This document shows positions 21,392-30,849 of a DNA stretch of 64,000 nucleotides, piece by piece (position 1 is the stretch's first letter; the number at the start of each line of letters is the position of its first letter). Origin of the DNA: Aureispira sp. CCB-E (GTDB lineage: Bacteria > Bacteroidota > Bacteroidia > Chitinophagales > Saprospiraceae); the NCBI RefSeq assembly GCF_031326345.1, contig NZ_CP133671.1, positions 6,541,001-6,605,000 of the forward strand, written 5' to 3'. The notes under the pieces are model-generated. The model searched no databases, was not told the DNA's origin, and saw only the letters and a program-made list of their open reading frames with translations. A program made the position numbers and the translations under genes.

Positions 21392-21867
21392 ACAGCAAAA
21401 CAATTGTACAATTAATCATTTACAGCATTTTTTTAATTGTCTTATCTTCGGGTAGCACTTACTGGATGCTTGGGCACAAAATCATTGCTCCTGCCACTGT
21501 TCGTATTGATACTCCTAATAATAATTGTGATATTCGTACATGGTATAATTTCCAAGTATTAGCCATTCCCAAACTAAATGAATATTGGTTGAGTCAAGGA
21601 ATTTCATTAGAGGAACGGGCCCTCAAAGCCTATACCCTGCGACACGAAGCTAGAATTCATGCTCGACATATGATGCCCAACAAAGATGAAGTTGCCCTGC
21701 TTCAAAAACGTGATTTGGCTAAGTATGGCAATCCTAATGGACCAACATTTGACTACCTAATGGAGAAAAACCAAGGGCAAGGAATGTCAATGGAAGAAGC
21801 ATACGAACGAATTATTCAAACAGCTAGCCAAACCAATAGCAACTATAATTTGGATTGTGATGCCTAA
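21388..21867 (+). CDS. Membrane-anchored protein of unknown function
   Basis: 159 aa. Residues 7-28 form a transmembrane anchor (LIIYSIFLIVLSSGSTYWML). The outside part is helical with charged residues (ALKAYTLRHEARIHARHMM) and an NPNGPTF turn. The start overlaps the stop of the ECF-like fragment by ATGA, which suggests it was once encoded in an operon behind a full sigma factor, the place where anti-sigma or accessory membrane proteins sit. No zinc-binding anti-sigma motif is seen. Function unknown. Confidence 0.6.
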   Translation: MNSKTIVQLIIYSIFLIVLSSGSTYWMLGHKIIAPATVRIDTPNNNCDIRTWYNFQVLAIPKLNEYWLSQGISLEERALKAYTLRHEARIHARHMMPNKDEVALLQKRDLAKYGNPNGPTFDYLMEKNQGQGMSMEEAYERIIQTASQTNSNYNLDCDA

Positions 21868-21937
21868 AAAGAAAAACAACTTGTCCAAAAAAGACAAATT
21901 TCTTCCTTTAAATTAGCATAGTTTTACCTCTAAAAAG

Positions 21938-22804
21938 ATGCAGAACAAAGTACAGTTGGACAACTATAAAAAATTGATGGCTTATCTCGACCAACATTTT
22001 AAGGAGGCTATTAACATCAAACGTATCGAAGAAATTTGTCACTATTCTTATCGAAATATCAATCGAATTTTTCAAGCAATTCACGGCGAGACAATTGGCA
22101 AATACATCAAACGAATTCGCCTCGAAAAAGCAGCAGAATACCTCAAATATTCTTCTATTAAAATATCCGACATCACCTTTGAAGTGGGCTTTGAAGATAT
22201 TGCAGCATTTAGCAAAGCATTCAAAAAAAGATACCGCTGTACGCCTTCTGCTTTTCGAAGCCGATGCCAAACACTTCAAGATATTACGAGAAAAACACTA
22301 TTTCCTTCCCACAACGAAAGAGAACAACTATCTTATAAAATCGAGTATTTGCCGCAATTTGAAACCTTATATCTAGAATACAAAGGAGCTTATGACAACA
22401 TTTCTGAATTACAACAAATGTGGGAACATTTTTTCACCTACCTAGAGCAAAAAAATTTATATTCAGAACAAGCTATTTTTATGGGCGAATGCTTAGACGA
22501 CGATGCTATCAGTGATGCGATTCATTGCCGTTATCGACTCTCACTTCTTTTAGATCGTCCTTTAGACTTTCAGCCCGATGGGTTATTTCAAACCAAAAGG
22601 CATTCTCAACAAAAATATGCTAAATTCATTCATCAAGGATCTCACGAAACCTGCCCTGAAACATATCAAAAAATATATGCCTTTTGGATGTTTGATGTTG
22701 GTTTAGAACTCAAAGATGCGCCTACGCTTGAATTTTATCCCAACGACCTTCCTTCTACACCTATCAACGAATTGATTACTGAAATATACATCCCTATCGA
22801 GTAG
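21938..22804 (+). CDS. AraC-family regulator with GyrI-like effector domain
   Basis: 288 aa. Residues 8-110 form two AraC helix-turn-helix motifs (IKRIEEICHYSYRNINRIF; then ISDITFEVGFEDIAAFSKAF and RYRCTPSAFR). Residues 120-288 match the GyrI-like small-molecule-binding domain (IEYLPQFETLYLEYKGAY; C-terminal LEFYPND, then ITEIYIPIE). The architecture is that of SoxS/Rob-like or BmrR-type multidrug regulators. The following genes at 22921 and 23141 may be its targets; no efflux gene is adjacent. Confidence 0.9.
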   Translation: MQNKVQLDNYKKLMAYLDQHFKEAINIKRIEEICHYSYRNINRIFQAIHGETIGKYIKRIRLEKAAEYLKYSSIKISDITFEVGFEDIAAFSKAFKKRYRCTPSAFRSRCQTLQDITRKTLFPSHNEREQLSYKIEYLPQFETLYLEYKGAYDNISELQQMWEHFFTYLEQKNLYSEQAIFMGECLDDDAISDAIHCRYRLSLLLDRPLDFQPDGLFQTKRHSQQKYAKFIHQGSHETCPETYQKIYAFWMFDVGLELKDAPTLEFYPNDLPSTPINELITEIYIPIE

Positions 22805-22920
22805 CTTGTTGGTAATGAACTAGAACCTTTTTTAACAATAAAGCTCAACAAAATAATTGTTTCTTCCAAACTGTCCAAAATGGACAAAAAAGTATGTCTT
22901 TATTCCTCTAGTTTTGCTGT

Positions 22921-23103
22921 ATGAATAAATCAACATACACATTTGACAAATATTGGTACTTAGGTTTTTTAGGCTTTGTAGGCATCTATGAATTGCCTAA
23001 AGTCATTGTTTATTTTCAAGGAGATGGTTCCGTATGGGATCTTGCCAACTTACTATGGTTTTTCTGGTTTTTGCATTTCTTGCCTCAAAAAAACACCCCC
23101 TAA
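22921..23103 (+). CDS. Small membrane protein
   Basis: 60 aa with two hydrophobic segments (YWYLGFLGFVGIY and LLWFFWFLHFLP) separated by a short polar loop with GDGS. The start ATG lies 116 nt after the AraC-type gene. The next gene begins 37 nt after its stop, so a small operon is likely. No function recognised, but the aromatic-rich composition and regular codon use suggest a real protein. Confidence 0.55.
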   Translation: MNKSTYTFDKYWYLGFLGFVGIYELPKVIVYFQGDGSVWDLANLLWFFWFLHFLPQKNTP

Positions 23104-23140
23104 GTCACTTTTTCGCTACCAATATTTAAAAGAATATTTT

Positions 23141-24049
23141 ATGAGCTTTGATCAATTAACTTATTTATTTGATACGGCAGGTATCATGCGTTACGTTGCC
23201 TATTTTTTTATGTTTAACCTTGGGTTGGTTGCCTTTGAAATAGCCTTGGATTTATGGACGTCTAGGCAAAGAAGATGGGGCGATTCCATTGCCAATATTA
23301 GTATCTTCTTTTTAGGTTTGCTGACAGAACGAATCGGTTTAGGTATCTTTGGAATTCTTTTCCTTGTTCCAATTTCATGGATAACGCCTTTTCATATTCC
23401 TCTGAATACAGGAACTTGGGTGATTGCTTTTTTTGTAGCAGACTTTACTTATTATTGGATGCATCGCATGGAACATGAACACAGGATTTTATGGGCTGTA
23501 CATAGTGTTCACCATTCTTCAGAGGATTATAATTTAACTGTTTCAATGCGGTTGAGTATTATCGAAAGTTTGTTTGAATGGATTTTCTTAATTCCAATGA
23601 TTTTAATTGGCTTTACTCCTTTTCAGGCTATTGTAAGTCTTATTTTAGTGGCACAATTTCAAACGTGGATTCATACCGAACGGATAAGAAAATTAGGCTG
23701 GCTAGACGAAATTTTTAATACACCATCTGTTCACCGAGTACACCATGGTTCTAATACTCAATATCTTGATAAAAATTATGGTGGGGTACTCATTGTTTGG
23801 GATAAACTATTTGGTACGTTTCAACGAGAAGATGAAAAAGTCGTTTATGGTTTGACCAAAAACATCCATAGTAACAACCCCATTGTAATCAATTTTGTTG
23901 AATTTAAACACATTTGGAATGATGTTAAAAAATGTCATTCTTGGAAAGATCGGCTAAAAATCATCTTTGGTGGACTAACTTGGCGTCCCGATTATTTTGA
24001 AGACAATTCATCGTCCACGCCTTCTTCAAAACAAACAACTTCTAAATAA
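23141..24049 (+). CDS. Sterol desaturase / fatty acid hydroxylase family membrane enzyme
   Basis: 302 aa from the ATG at 23141; upstream in-frame codons overlap the preceding small gene and are unlikely. At least four transmembrane segments. The three histidine clusters of the di-iron family are present: HRMEHEH, HSVHH and HRVHH. These integral-membrane enzymes hydroxylate or desaturate lipids; the substrate cannot be read from sequence. It may be controlled by the AraC/GyrI regulator upstream. Confidence 0.88.
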   Translation: MSFDQLTYLFDTAGIMRYVAYFFMFNLGLVAFEIALDLWTSRQRRWGDSIANISIFFLGLLTERIGLGIFGILFLVPISWITPFHIPLNTGTWVIAFFVADFTYYWMHRMEHEHRILWAVHSVHHSSEDYNLTVSMRLSIIESLFEWIFLIPMILIGFTPFQAIVSLILVAQFQTWIHTERIRKLGWLDEIFNTPSVHRVHHGSNTQYLDKNYGGVLIVWDKLFGTFQREDEKVVYGLTKNIHSNNPIVINFVEFKHIWNDVKKCHSWKDRLKIIFGGLTWRPDYFEDNSSSTPSSKQTTSK

Positions 24050-24063
24050 CAATTTCAATTAAA

Positions 24064-24107
24064 AAATGCTTCATTCTGAATGTGTAACCATTCAAAATGA
24101 AGCATTT
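24064..24107. terminator. Bidirectional terminator
   Basis: Long stem AAATGCTTCATTCTGAATG / CATTCAAAATGAAGCATTT (one mismatch) with a 6-nt loop, between convergent genes ending at 24049 and 24129. Confidence 0.8.
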
Positions 24108-24128
24108 CAAACCATCAATGACTAGCAT

Positions 24129-26765
24129 CTAATCAATTCCACCACCACTTCCGCCTTCGCTTCCACCATCGCCACTACTGTTCAAACGACCAGCATTTTT
24201 TGAGCGACCATCACGCACATTAACCTTACCAAAACGATAAGAAAAACGCAATTCAAATACAGGAGATTCCCATTCTCTTTTTCCTACTTGATAAAAAGTA
24301 TTCCCATCGGCCGTTTCAAATTGATAACGTCCACCCAAGATAGGGTTTTGAACACTCAATGTCACTGTTCCCTTGTCTTTTAATACTTTTTGACTAATAG
24401 AGAACGAATTCCATGTGTATCCCCCTGTCCAACCTTGGGCAACTCGTGTTGGTATGGAATACCAAGCATATGCAGAAATACGCATACCAAACTTAAACAC
24501 AAAATTCATATATGCATTAACATTTCCTGCAATAGCATTCAAGGTATAAGCAGCATCTATGTTTGTTCCGTTTTGTATATTTTGGTACACCGAACCTGTA
24601 ATTCCAAAATTGAACCACTTATAAGGTGCAAATCGTGTCACAACCTCTCCTCCCCACATATGGCTAGTACTAAAGTTATATTGTGTGACAACAGAAACTC
24701 CATCCGAACGCAAGGTTCTTAAACGCTCCATTAGATCGGTGTTGTATTTATAGAATGCGGTTAACATAATGGTATTTCCTCCTTTCCAATAATTCACATA
24801 ACTCAATTCTACAGCATTGGTATATTGAGGCAACAAATAGGGGTTTCCATATCTTAAATTCAAAGGATCACTATAACTTGGGAATGGATTTAAAGCCCAA
24901 GAAGAAGGACGTTGAATTCGTCTACTAAACCCTAACTGTATTTGTTGATTTTTAGCCAATGCATAAGACAAATTAACGGTTGGAAAAATACTAGGATAGT
25001 TATTGACAAAAGTAGAATCGGTAGGAAATACCAATCTAGAATTGGCTAATGTATATTCGCCTCTCAAACCCAATTTGTAATTAAACTTACCAATCTTATG
25101 TGCAAAGGTTACATACACAGCGTGTACTTGCTCTTGGTATTGAAAGTTGTTGGTTCTTCCTGTATCAGGAATCATTTGCATTTGAGTATAATCAAATGTT
25201 TCTGATTTAAAATCATTGCCAATCCATCTAATATTCCCTTTGTACCCTGCTTCAAACTTCATCTCCTTGCCTAGAGGATGCGTATAATCAATCATCACAG
25301 TACCTTGGTGCATTTTATTGTAACTTGCCGTTTGTTGAGAATCAGGCGTGTTGTTAATTTCCGACCAGTCGGGGGTATACAATTGCTCTGAAAACGTTTC
25401 GTAACTAGCATTATCATTCATGGAATATTGCAAATCAATAACCAGCTCCTGTTTGTCCCCCATTGTTCCCGAACGACCACTCGCTCGACCATCTCCATGT
25501 CCACGCCAATGTCTACGCCCACCTCCTGAATCTTTAGAATTATCTCGGCGAGGTCCTGCCCCACTTTTGTCTTTTTTCTGTTTAAAAACTTTGGCATAGA
25601 TTAGATTGTATGTCATGCTAAACCTATTCCGATCCCCATCGCTCAAACGCTCGTTAATTTGTGTTTTGTCTTGATTGTCATCGAAGAAATCGTATTGAAT
25701 GCGGTTGTTATTACCACCACCACTTGGGCGGAGGCGCGCAGCTACTGTTAAGGTATTGTAATCGTCAAAATAATAGTCCATACCAATTCTAGCCATACCA
25801 CCGTTTCGAATGCGAGTTCCATTGGTATATTGTTCCAAGAAAGAAGTGTCTTGTGGCGCTGTTGTACGGCGATAGTTGTATCCACGGCTTAAATTTTCAC
25901 CATAGTTATAACTAAAATTAGAAAAAATATTGATCTTATTATTTCTAAAATTTAAGCTCAAACCTCCTCGATAACGCTTAAAAGGATTCCATGTAGAAGT
26001 CCCGACCGATACATTTGCAGAGCCTGTGAATCCTTCCAACACGTTTTTTTTCAACACAATATTAATAATTCCAGAACCACCTTCAGGATCATACTTAGCA
26101 GATGGGCTTGTAATTAGCTCTATTTTCTTGACGCTATTAGCAGGCAATTGGTCTAGAATTTCAGCTTGACTATCGCCTGTCAACCCCGTTGGTTTTCCAT
26201 TGATATACACTTGAACTTCCGAGCCACGAATTTTAACAGCTCCATCAAAATCTACTTCTACAGTAGGGGTATTTCTTAGAATTTCGGTAGCATTTTCACT
26301 ATCGCCTAGATTCGTTTTGTCAACATTAAACACCTTTTTGTCTAAACCCAATTGAAAAACAGCTTTATCGGCAGTCACCTCCGCAATTTCAAGTGTCGCC
26401 GCCGTTGGGCTAACATAAATTTTCCCTAGACTCGCAATTGGCTCATTTGGTGGTAAGGCAACAGGCTGTATAGTATACGTTTCATAGCCCATATAATTGA
26501 TCGTTACTCGATGTCTACCAATGGGTAATTTATCTATTTCAAACTTTCCTTTTTCATCGGTAATAACTCCTCCAACTAAAACCGAGTCTCGTATCCTGAA
26601 TACAGACACCGTAGCAAATTCTAGTGGTTTGCGGCTAACAGAATCGTATACGGTTCCTGTAATTTTAGCGATTTTAGGCATTGATCGACCATCTTTGCCT
26701 CCTGGCTGAGCCAACAATAAAATACTAGTTGATAGGACAAAAAGTAGGGTACATAAAACTTTCAT
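24129..26765 (-). CDS. TonB-dependent-receptor-like outer-membrane protein
   Basis: 878 aa. Signal peptide 1-19 (LFVLSTSILLLAQ). Residues about 33-120 form a carboxypeptidase-regulatory-like (CarboxypepD_reg) domain: ITGTVYDSVSRKPLEFATVSVF. Residues 140-240 form a TonB plug-like domain (NTPTVEVDFDGAVKIRG, ELITSPSAKYDPEGGSGIINI). The remainder is a large beta-barrel of the outer-membrane beta-barrel type 3 family. A low-complexity basic insert (HWRGHGDGRASGRSG) lies near residue 420, and the C terminus is a Gly/Ser-rich tail. Substrate unknown; no SusD partner next to it. Confidence 0.88.
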   Translation of the reverse strand: MKVLCTLLFVLSTSILLLAQPGGKDGRSMPKIAKITGTVYDSVSRKPLEFATVSVFRIRDSVLVGGVITDEKGKFEIDKLPIGRHRVTINYMGYETYTIQPVALPPNEPIASLGKIYVSPTAATLEIAEVTADKAVFQLGLDKKVFNVDKTNLGDSENATEILRNTPTVEVDFDGAVKIRGSEVQVYINGKPTGLTGDSQAEILDQLPANSVKKIELITSPSAKYDPEGGSGIINIVLKKNVLEGFTGSANVSVGTSTWNPFKRYRGGLSLNFRNNKINIFSNFSYNYGENLSRGYNYRRTTAPQDTSFLEQYTNGTRIRNGGMARIGMDYYFDDYNTLTVAARLRPSGGGNNNRIQYDFFDDNQDKTQINERLSDGDRNRFSMTYNLIYAKVFKQKKDKSGAGPRRDNSKDSGGGRRHWRGHGDGRASGRSGTMGDKQELVIDLQYSMNDNASYETFSEQLYTPDWSEINNTPDSQQTASYNKMHQGTVMIDYTHPLGKEMKFEAGYKGNIRWIGNDFKSETFDYTQMQMIPDTGRTNNFQYQEQVHAVYVTFAHKIGKFNYKLGLRGEYTLANSRLVFPTDSTFVNNYPSIFPTVNLSYALAKNQQIQLGFSRRIQRPSSWALNPFPSYSDPLNLRYGNPYLLPQYTNAVELSYVNYWKGGNTIMLTAFYKYNTDLMERLRTLRSDGVSVVTQYNFSTSHMWGGEVVTRFAPYKWFNFGITGSVYQNIQNGTNIDAAYTLNAIAGNVNAYMNFVFKFGMRISAYAWYSIPTRVAQGWTGGYTWNSFSISQKVLKDKGTVTLSVQNPILGGRYQFETADGNTFYQVGKREWESPVFELRFSYRFGKVNVRDGRSKNAGRLNSSGDGGSEGGSGGGID

Positions 26766-26976
26766 AATTTATCGTATTGGTAAGTAAGTGTTCCTAATAT
26801 AGTGTTCTAACATCAATTGGGTGGACTTAAAATGATGTTCAGACACACTTTTGTTCTAATTAATTAGACAGCTCTCTAACCACTTAGTTTAATACAAAGT
26901 TACGATAAACAGACGATGGGGCATTTATTTTAGATGAATAGCTCTTTTTCTTCGATTTAGCCGATCAATTATACAC

Positions 26977-28164
26977 TCAACCTTTGACCAAAGGGTTGTC
27001 CGCTTTAAATTTTTGATAGTTAAAAACAACAGGATGGGTCTGCATGTTATAATCAAAAAATGACGTATTTGCCTTTATATTATGATCCAACTGTTGATAA
27101 TAATAATTAAACAATGCTTTTCCTTTTGGCGTAAATACTTCATCCAATGGAACACGTTCTAAACCTATATTATGTCGTTTCTTGTTAATAGCAATACGCC
27201 CTTCCAATTCATACAATAACTCTACATCAAAAGGAGGCTTTTGCTTGAGAAGTTGCAACAACAAATCGACAATACGCCCTGTTGTATAAATACCATGCAA
27301 GGCACTGTATAGTGTTCGGCGGTCATAGTTGGGTACAAAATCACCTACTGGACGATTGTAATCAACTAAAAATAATGCTTGTGTATCGCAAGTCATGGCA
27401 TTAAAAACCGTATGCGAACATTGGTGAATAAGTTCTTCTAAGAAAAAGGCTACAGTACTTTGTGCATTTACGTTGAGATAAATTACGCCATGTGCTTCTC
27501 TTGTTGCAAAATTACGAAGCTCTGGCGACGAAAATAAAAGGATACGCCGCGTTGTAGTCGTATAGAATTTAAATTCTTCAGGAAAATAAGTTTTCAAAAT
27601 TCTAAATGCTTCTTCCAAAGCAGGTTGATACGTTTTTATAGAAATATTATCTTCTTGCAATACTTTATGAATAGCTGTTGGACTTACATTCGGCCAAGCT
27701 GCAATCAATCCCTCTGAATAAGCATCCAAAGAAGTACTAATTTCAACATTAGGAAGTACATCTAAATAATGCAACGCTTCCCACTCAAATTCAACATGCT
27801 GACCGTTTTGCTCCAAATATATAACTTCTGCCTTAGCATCATAATTCAATTGTAATAAGGTACTTGGAAAAACTGTCTTGAGGTAACCATATTGAGGTAA
27901 GTAAACGACGCCCCTTTTATTCGTGTATACCTCAATATTAGAGGGGCGATTCTCCTTATCATAATATCCAAACAAAATTTGTTCTCGATTATAAGGTACT
28001 GTTTTAGAAGTGCAGTACCCAAATAACATAGGCTCCAAAAAAATTGTATCGTTATAAAAATCCAGTCGGTCAAAAATACTTTCGTCTTCTTGGTACAATG
28101 CTCCTTTAATAATATCACAAAACGCCCCTTGCCCTTCTTCTAATCGTGTTGTTTCATCTTTCAT
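26977..28164 (-). CDS. HExxH-type peptide-modification protein relative (motif HQCSH)
   Basis: 395 aa, no signal peptide. The region around residues 240-300 resembles the 'HEXXH motif-containing putative peptide modification' family, some members of which are alpha-ketoglutarate-dependent peptide beta-hydroxylases: an EELIH helix leads to HQCSH (247-251), and about 35 residues on comes RTLYSALHG, matching the family's R-x-L-x-x-x-LHG block. Here the second residue of HExxH is Gln, not Glu. It lies 67 nt downstream of the methyltransferase gene and is the last gene of the RiPP locus, so peptide tailoring is the likely role. Family assignment is from memory of motifs. Confidence 0.55.
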   Translation of the reverse strand: MKDETTRLEEGQGAFCDIIKGALYQEDESIFDRLDFYNDTIFLEPMLFGYCTSKTVPYNREQILFGYYDKENRPSNIEVYTNKRGVVYLPQYGYLKTVFPSTLLQLNYDAKAEVIYLEQNGQHVEFEWEALHYLDVLPNVEISTSLDAYSEGLIAAWPNVSPTAIHKVLQEDNISIKTYQPALEEAFRILKTYFPEEFKFYTTTTRRILLFSSPELRNFATREAHGVIYLNVNAQSTVAFFLEELIHQCSHTVFNAMTCDTQALFLVDYNRPVGDFVPNYDRRTLYSALHGIYTTGRIVDLLLQLLKQKPPFDVELLYELEGRIAINKKRHNIGLERVPLDEVFTPKGKALFNYYYQQLDHNIKANTSFFDYNMQTHPVVFNYQKFKADNPLVKG

Positions 28165-28231
28165 GACTGTTCTTTTTTCTATTAATATTTAAACTACTTA
28201 GCTATGCTGCTACTGTGGGATCGTGGATTTT

Positions 28232-29512
28232 TTAAATTTTTATCATTTTGGCATCCAATAATTCTTGCAAAATAAATAGCAATTGGCGCTGTTCTTCTTT
28301 GGCAATGTCTTGTAATTCCAAAACCTCAAGTATCCTATTAATACTAGTGCTGCCATTGCAATGTAACAGCATTTCATAGACAACCTCTGGCAATTGATAG
28401 GCAGCTTCATCTAATGCAATACTATATTCATACTCAATTGGAACACCTTGATTTAGGACAGCTGTTTTTTGTAAATTAATAGAAGAATTTAAAGACAAAC
28501 AACTATCTACATTTAGAGCAGCTGTCTTAGATGCAACAGGTTTTTGAGCAATAAAAAACCAATTTTCATACACTCGATGGCGCATACTATTGGGATTAAA
28601 TAAGTGCTTGGTCTCTAAAAATTCATCGCATAAAATACGATAGCCTTTTTGAGCAAAAAACAAACGCACTTCCTCTGCTGTCAACATTTCTTGAGAGTTA
28701 TTAAAAAAATACTCTAGAGGTCCAAAATGAATAAATACCCCCTCCTCTACCAACAAATAATCAATGATTCGATCATAGAGTTGATGCAAAGGCAGTACAT
28801 CCGTAAAATAAATAGAATGGATGTGCTGGATGGTATTGGGTTTAAAAGGAAGTTTAAGGGCATCGGCTACAAAAAAGTGTACTTTTGATGCTATCGTATC
28901 CAACTCGCTGGTTGTCATTTCTAGACGAACTCGCTCTACCGTATCTTCAATTTTTCGACAGTTACGTTCTACTTTTCGGAGTACCTCCCATGTTTTTAAT
29001 TGTTGCAAACGCTCGATACACCAAATCATCAAGACTGAAGCATCAAAAGCTTCTACTTGTTTATAATTAGGCGCAAGATTGACAGCATATTTTCCTGTGC
29101 CACATCCTAAAAAAAGAGCGGTGGCAGCTGAGCAATCCAGCTCTAAGTCTACTAATTTTTGTACGATTGATTTTGTAATAACTTCTTCTTGATAGGCTGG
29201 CTTGACTGCCCAATCTCGAATTAAATAGTTGAACGAAAATGTTCCTATGCCCTTATAATCAAAATCCAATACCTTGGCATCAAGCATGGCATCTTTAGAC
29301 ACCAAGGGGGACAAAGCTGATTTAGCTGTTGCATAGAAATCCCTGTAGAACAAGTTTGCTTCTTTTAGCAAGGCACAACGTCTAGGGTGCATGCCTGTTG
29401 AATCGTCTACCGTTTCTGCCCGACGTGCCATATTTTCATGAAACACCTCCATTCTAACAAGATAATTCAACCAATAAACCTTTTCTTCTTCTGGCAAATA
29501 ATCAAAAACCAT
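28232..29512 (-). CDS. N2227 (carnosine N-methyltransferase)-like enzyme with extra C-terminal domain
   Basis: 426 aa. A class I SAM methyltransferase core: FNYLIRDWA near 95-102, Gly-rich motif I ALFLGCGTGKYA (132-143), acidic DAS after strand 2, and HFGPLEYFF near 262-270 followed by LTAEEV. The IRDW and FGPLxY blocks are hallmarks of the N2227/carnosine N-methyltransferase family. Residues about 370-426 form an added helical, winged-helix-like domain (LPEVVYEMLLHCNGSTSINRIL) resembling PqqD-type peptide-binding modules. Position between the HlyD gene and the HExxH-like gene in the RiPP locus suggests it methylates the peptide, possibly a histidine of the conserved DCHD; that target is speculation. 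Confidence 0.65.
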   Translation of the reverse strand: MVFDYLPEEEKVYWLNYLVRMEVFHENMARRAETVDDSTGMHPRRCALLKEANLFYRDFYATAKSALSPLVSKDAMLDAKVLDFDYKGIGTFSFNYLIRDWAVKPAYQEEVITKSIVQKLVDLELDCSAATALFLGCGTGKYAVNLAPNYKQVEAFDASVLMIWCIERLQQLKTWEVLRKVERNCRKIEDTVERVRLEMTTSELDTIASKVHFFVADALKLPFKPNTIQHIHSIYFTDVLPLHQLYDRIIDYLLVEEGVFIHFGPLEYFFNNSQEMLTAEEVRLFFAQKGYRILCDEFLETKHLFNPNSMRHRVYENWFFIAQKPVASKTAALNVDSCLSLNSSINLQKTAVLNQGVPIEYEYSIALDEAAYQLPEVVYEMLLHCNGSTSINRILEVLELQDIAKEEQRQLLFILQELLDAKMIKI

Positions 29513-29556
29513 TTCTTTTTATTTTCATTCTTTTGGAAGGATTAAATTTTCCTTTC

Positions 29557-30849
29557 CTAATTCAAATCCAAAAAGTTAAATATTCGGCGCAATAAAGAAA
29601 GCTTCTCTGTAATCACCTCAGCAGTTCCTATTAATTCTTGTTTGGCTTCTAACTCAATATTAGCACTCGTTTTTAATTGTTGAGGCAAAGCAACTTTCAA
29701 CAAATAGTTGCCATCTTTTGGCACGCTCGTTATAGAGAGAATATGTCCTTTTAGGGTTCCAAATTCTCGATGAGGATAGTTTAACAATTTGATTAAAACC
29801 TCTTGTTTGATCTTTACTTTTCCTGAGTTGGCAATGGGCATTTTCACCCAAGCATAATAAGTCTGTTTGCCTATCGGGCTAATGGTAAAAACATGCTGCT
29901 CTTGTGCCAAAAATTGCCGTTTAGAACGAATGTCATACATATTTAAAATCCCTTCGACAGGGGCAGATAAGACATTTTTTTGCTCCCATTCTTTTAATAA
30001 AAAAAGAAGGCGATTATAGCTACTCAAAATGTTGTTTCGCAATTGTAAATATCGGTCCGATTGCTCAATGACCAAAGAAGAATTTTCTTTGCTAATGACC
30101 TGCTGTTGGAGTTGTGCATTCAAGATCGAACTATTGAGCTCCTCTACTTGACTCTTTAACGCCAACCACTGCATTTCCTTTTGCTCTACTTCTATCTTGG
30201 CAACAGCCTTGTCCTCAAACAGCAACTGCATCCGTTCATAATCTCCTCGAACCAACTTCAATTCTTGCTCTAGCAATCGCTTTTGACGTTCTAAGTTCAA
30301 TAAAATTTCATCTAGGTTCTTGGTTCGATTTTTATTAATTCCGATTTGTTGAAATTGAGGATTTAGCTTTTGAAAGAGCTGATATTCACTAATATTCCTA
30401 AATAAATTTAAGTACTCATCATTCAAGTTTCCCAAACGCAATTGATCGTCTAGGCGTATTTGCTCGATTTGCTCCCAAAAGGTACCTCCTTCCAATTTTT
30501 GAGTAAGCTCCATAAGCTTTAGAATACTTTTATAGTCTGCACTATTATTTAAGATTAGAATCCAAGCCCCTTTTTGAACCTTTGTCTTATCTTTCTCCAA
30601 AATATAAGCGATCTGTCCACTGCTTTCGCTATAGACCTCTATTGAAGGATTTTCAGTCAGAACTTTTGCTTCTGACACAATGACATCTGGATATTCTATT
30701 AGCCAAAGCCCCAATATCAAAAGGAAAAAGACAACAAAAAAAACCGTGTTGCCCCATCGAACAATCCACGATGGTGTTTTTTCCAAGATATCTTGAAAAA
30801 AGTAACTTTTATCCTCAATTCGGATGATTTTATCTTTATCAATTGCCAA
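29557..30849 (-). CDS. HlyD-family membrane fusion protein
   Basis: 430 aa. One N-terminal transmembrane helix (about 33-52), a lipoyl-like hairpin (SGQIAYILEKD), a long coiled coil of ~150 residues, and a C-terminal beta-barrel region. This is the periplasmic adaptor for type I / bacteriocin-type export. Its start overlaps the end of the ABC exporter gene by 11 nt, so the two are translationally coupled and act together to export the peptides. Confidence 0.9.
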   Translation of the reverse strand: MAIDKDKIIRIEDKSYFFQDILEKTPSWIVRWGNTVFFVVFFLLILGLWLIEYPDVIVSEAKVLTENPSIEVYSESSGQIAYILEKDKTKVQKGAWILILNNSADYKSILKLMELTQKLEGGTFWEQIEQIRLDDQLRLGNLNDEYLNLFRNISEYQLFQKLNPQFQQIGINKNRTKNLDEILLNLERQKRLLEQELKLVRGDYERMQLLFEDKAVAKIEVEQKEMQWLALKSQVEELNSSILNAQLQQQVISKENSSLVIEQSDRYLQLRNNILSSYNRLLFLLKEWEQKNVLSAPVEGILNMYDIRSKRQFLAQEQHVFTISPIGKQTYYAWVKMPIANSGKVKIKQEVLIKLLNYPHREFGTLKGHILSITSVPKDGNYLLKVALPQQLKTSANIELEAKQELIGTAEVITEKLSLLRRIFNFLDLN

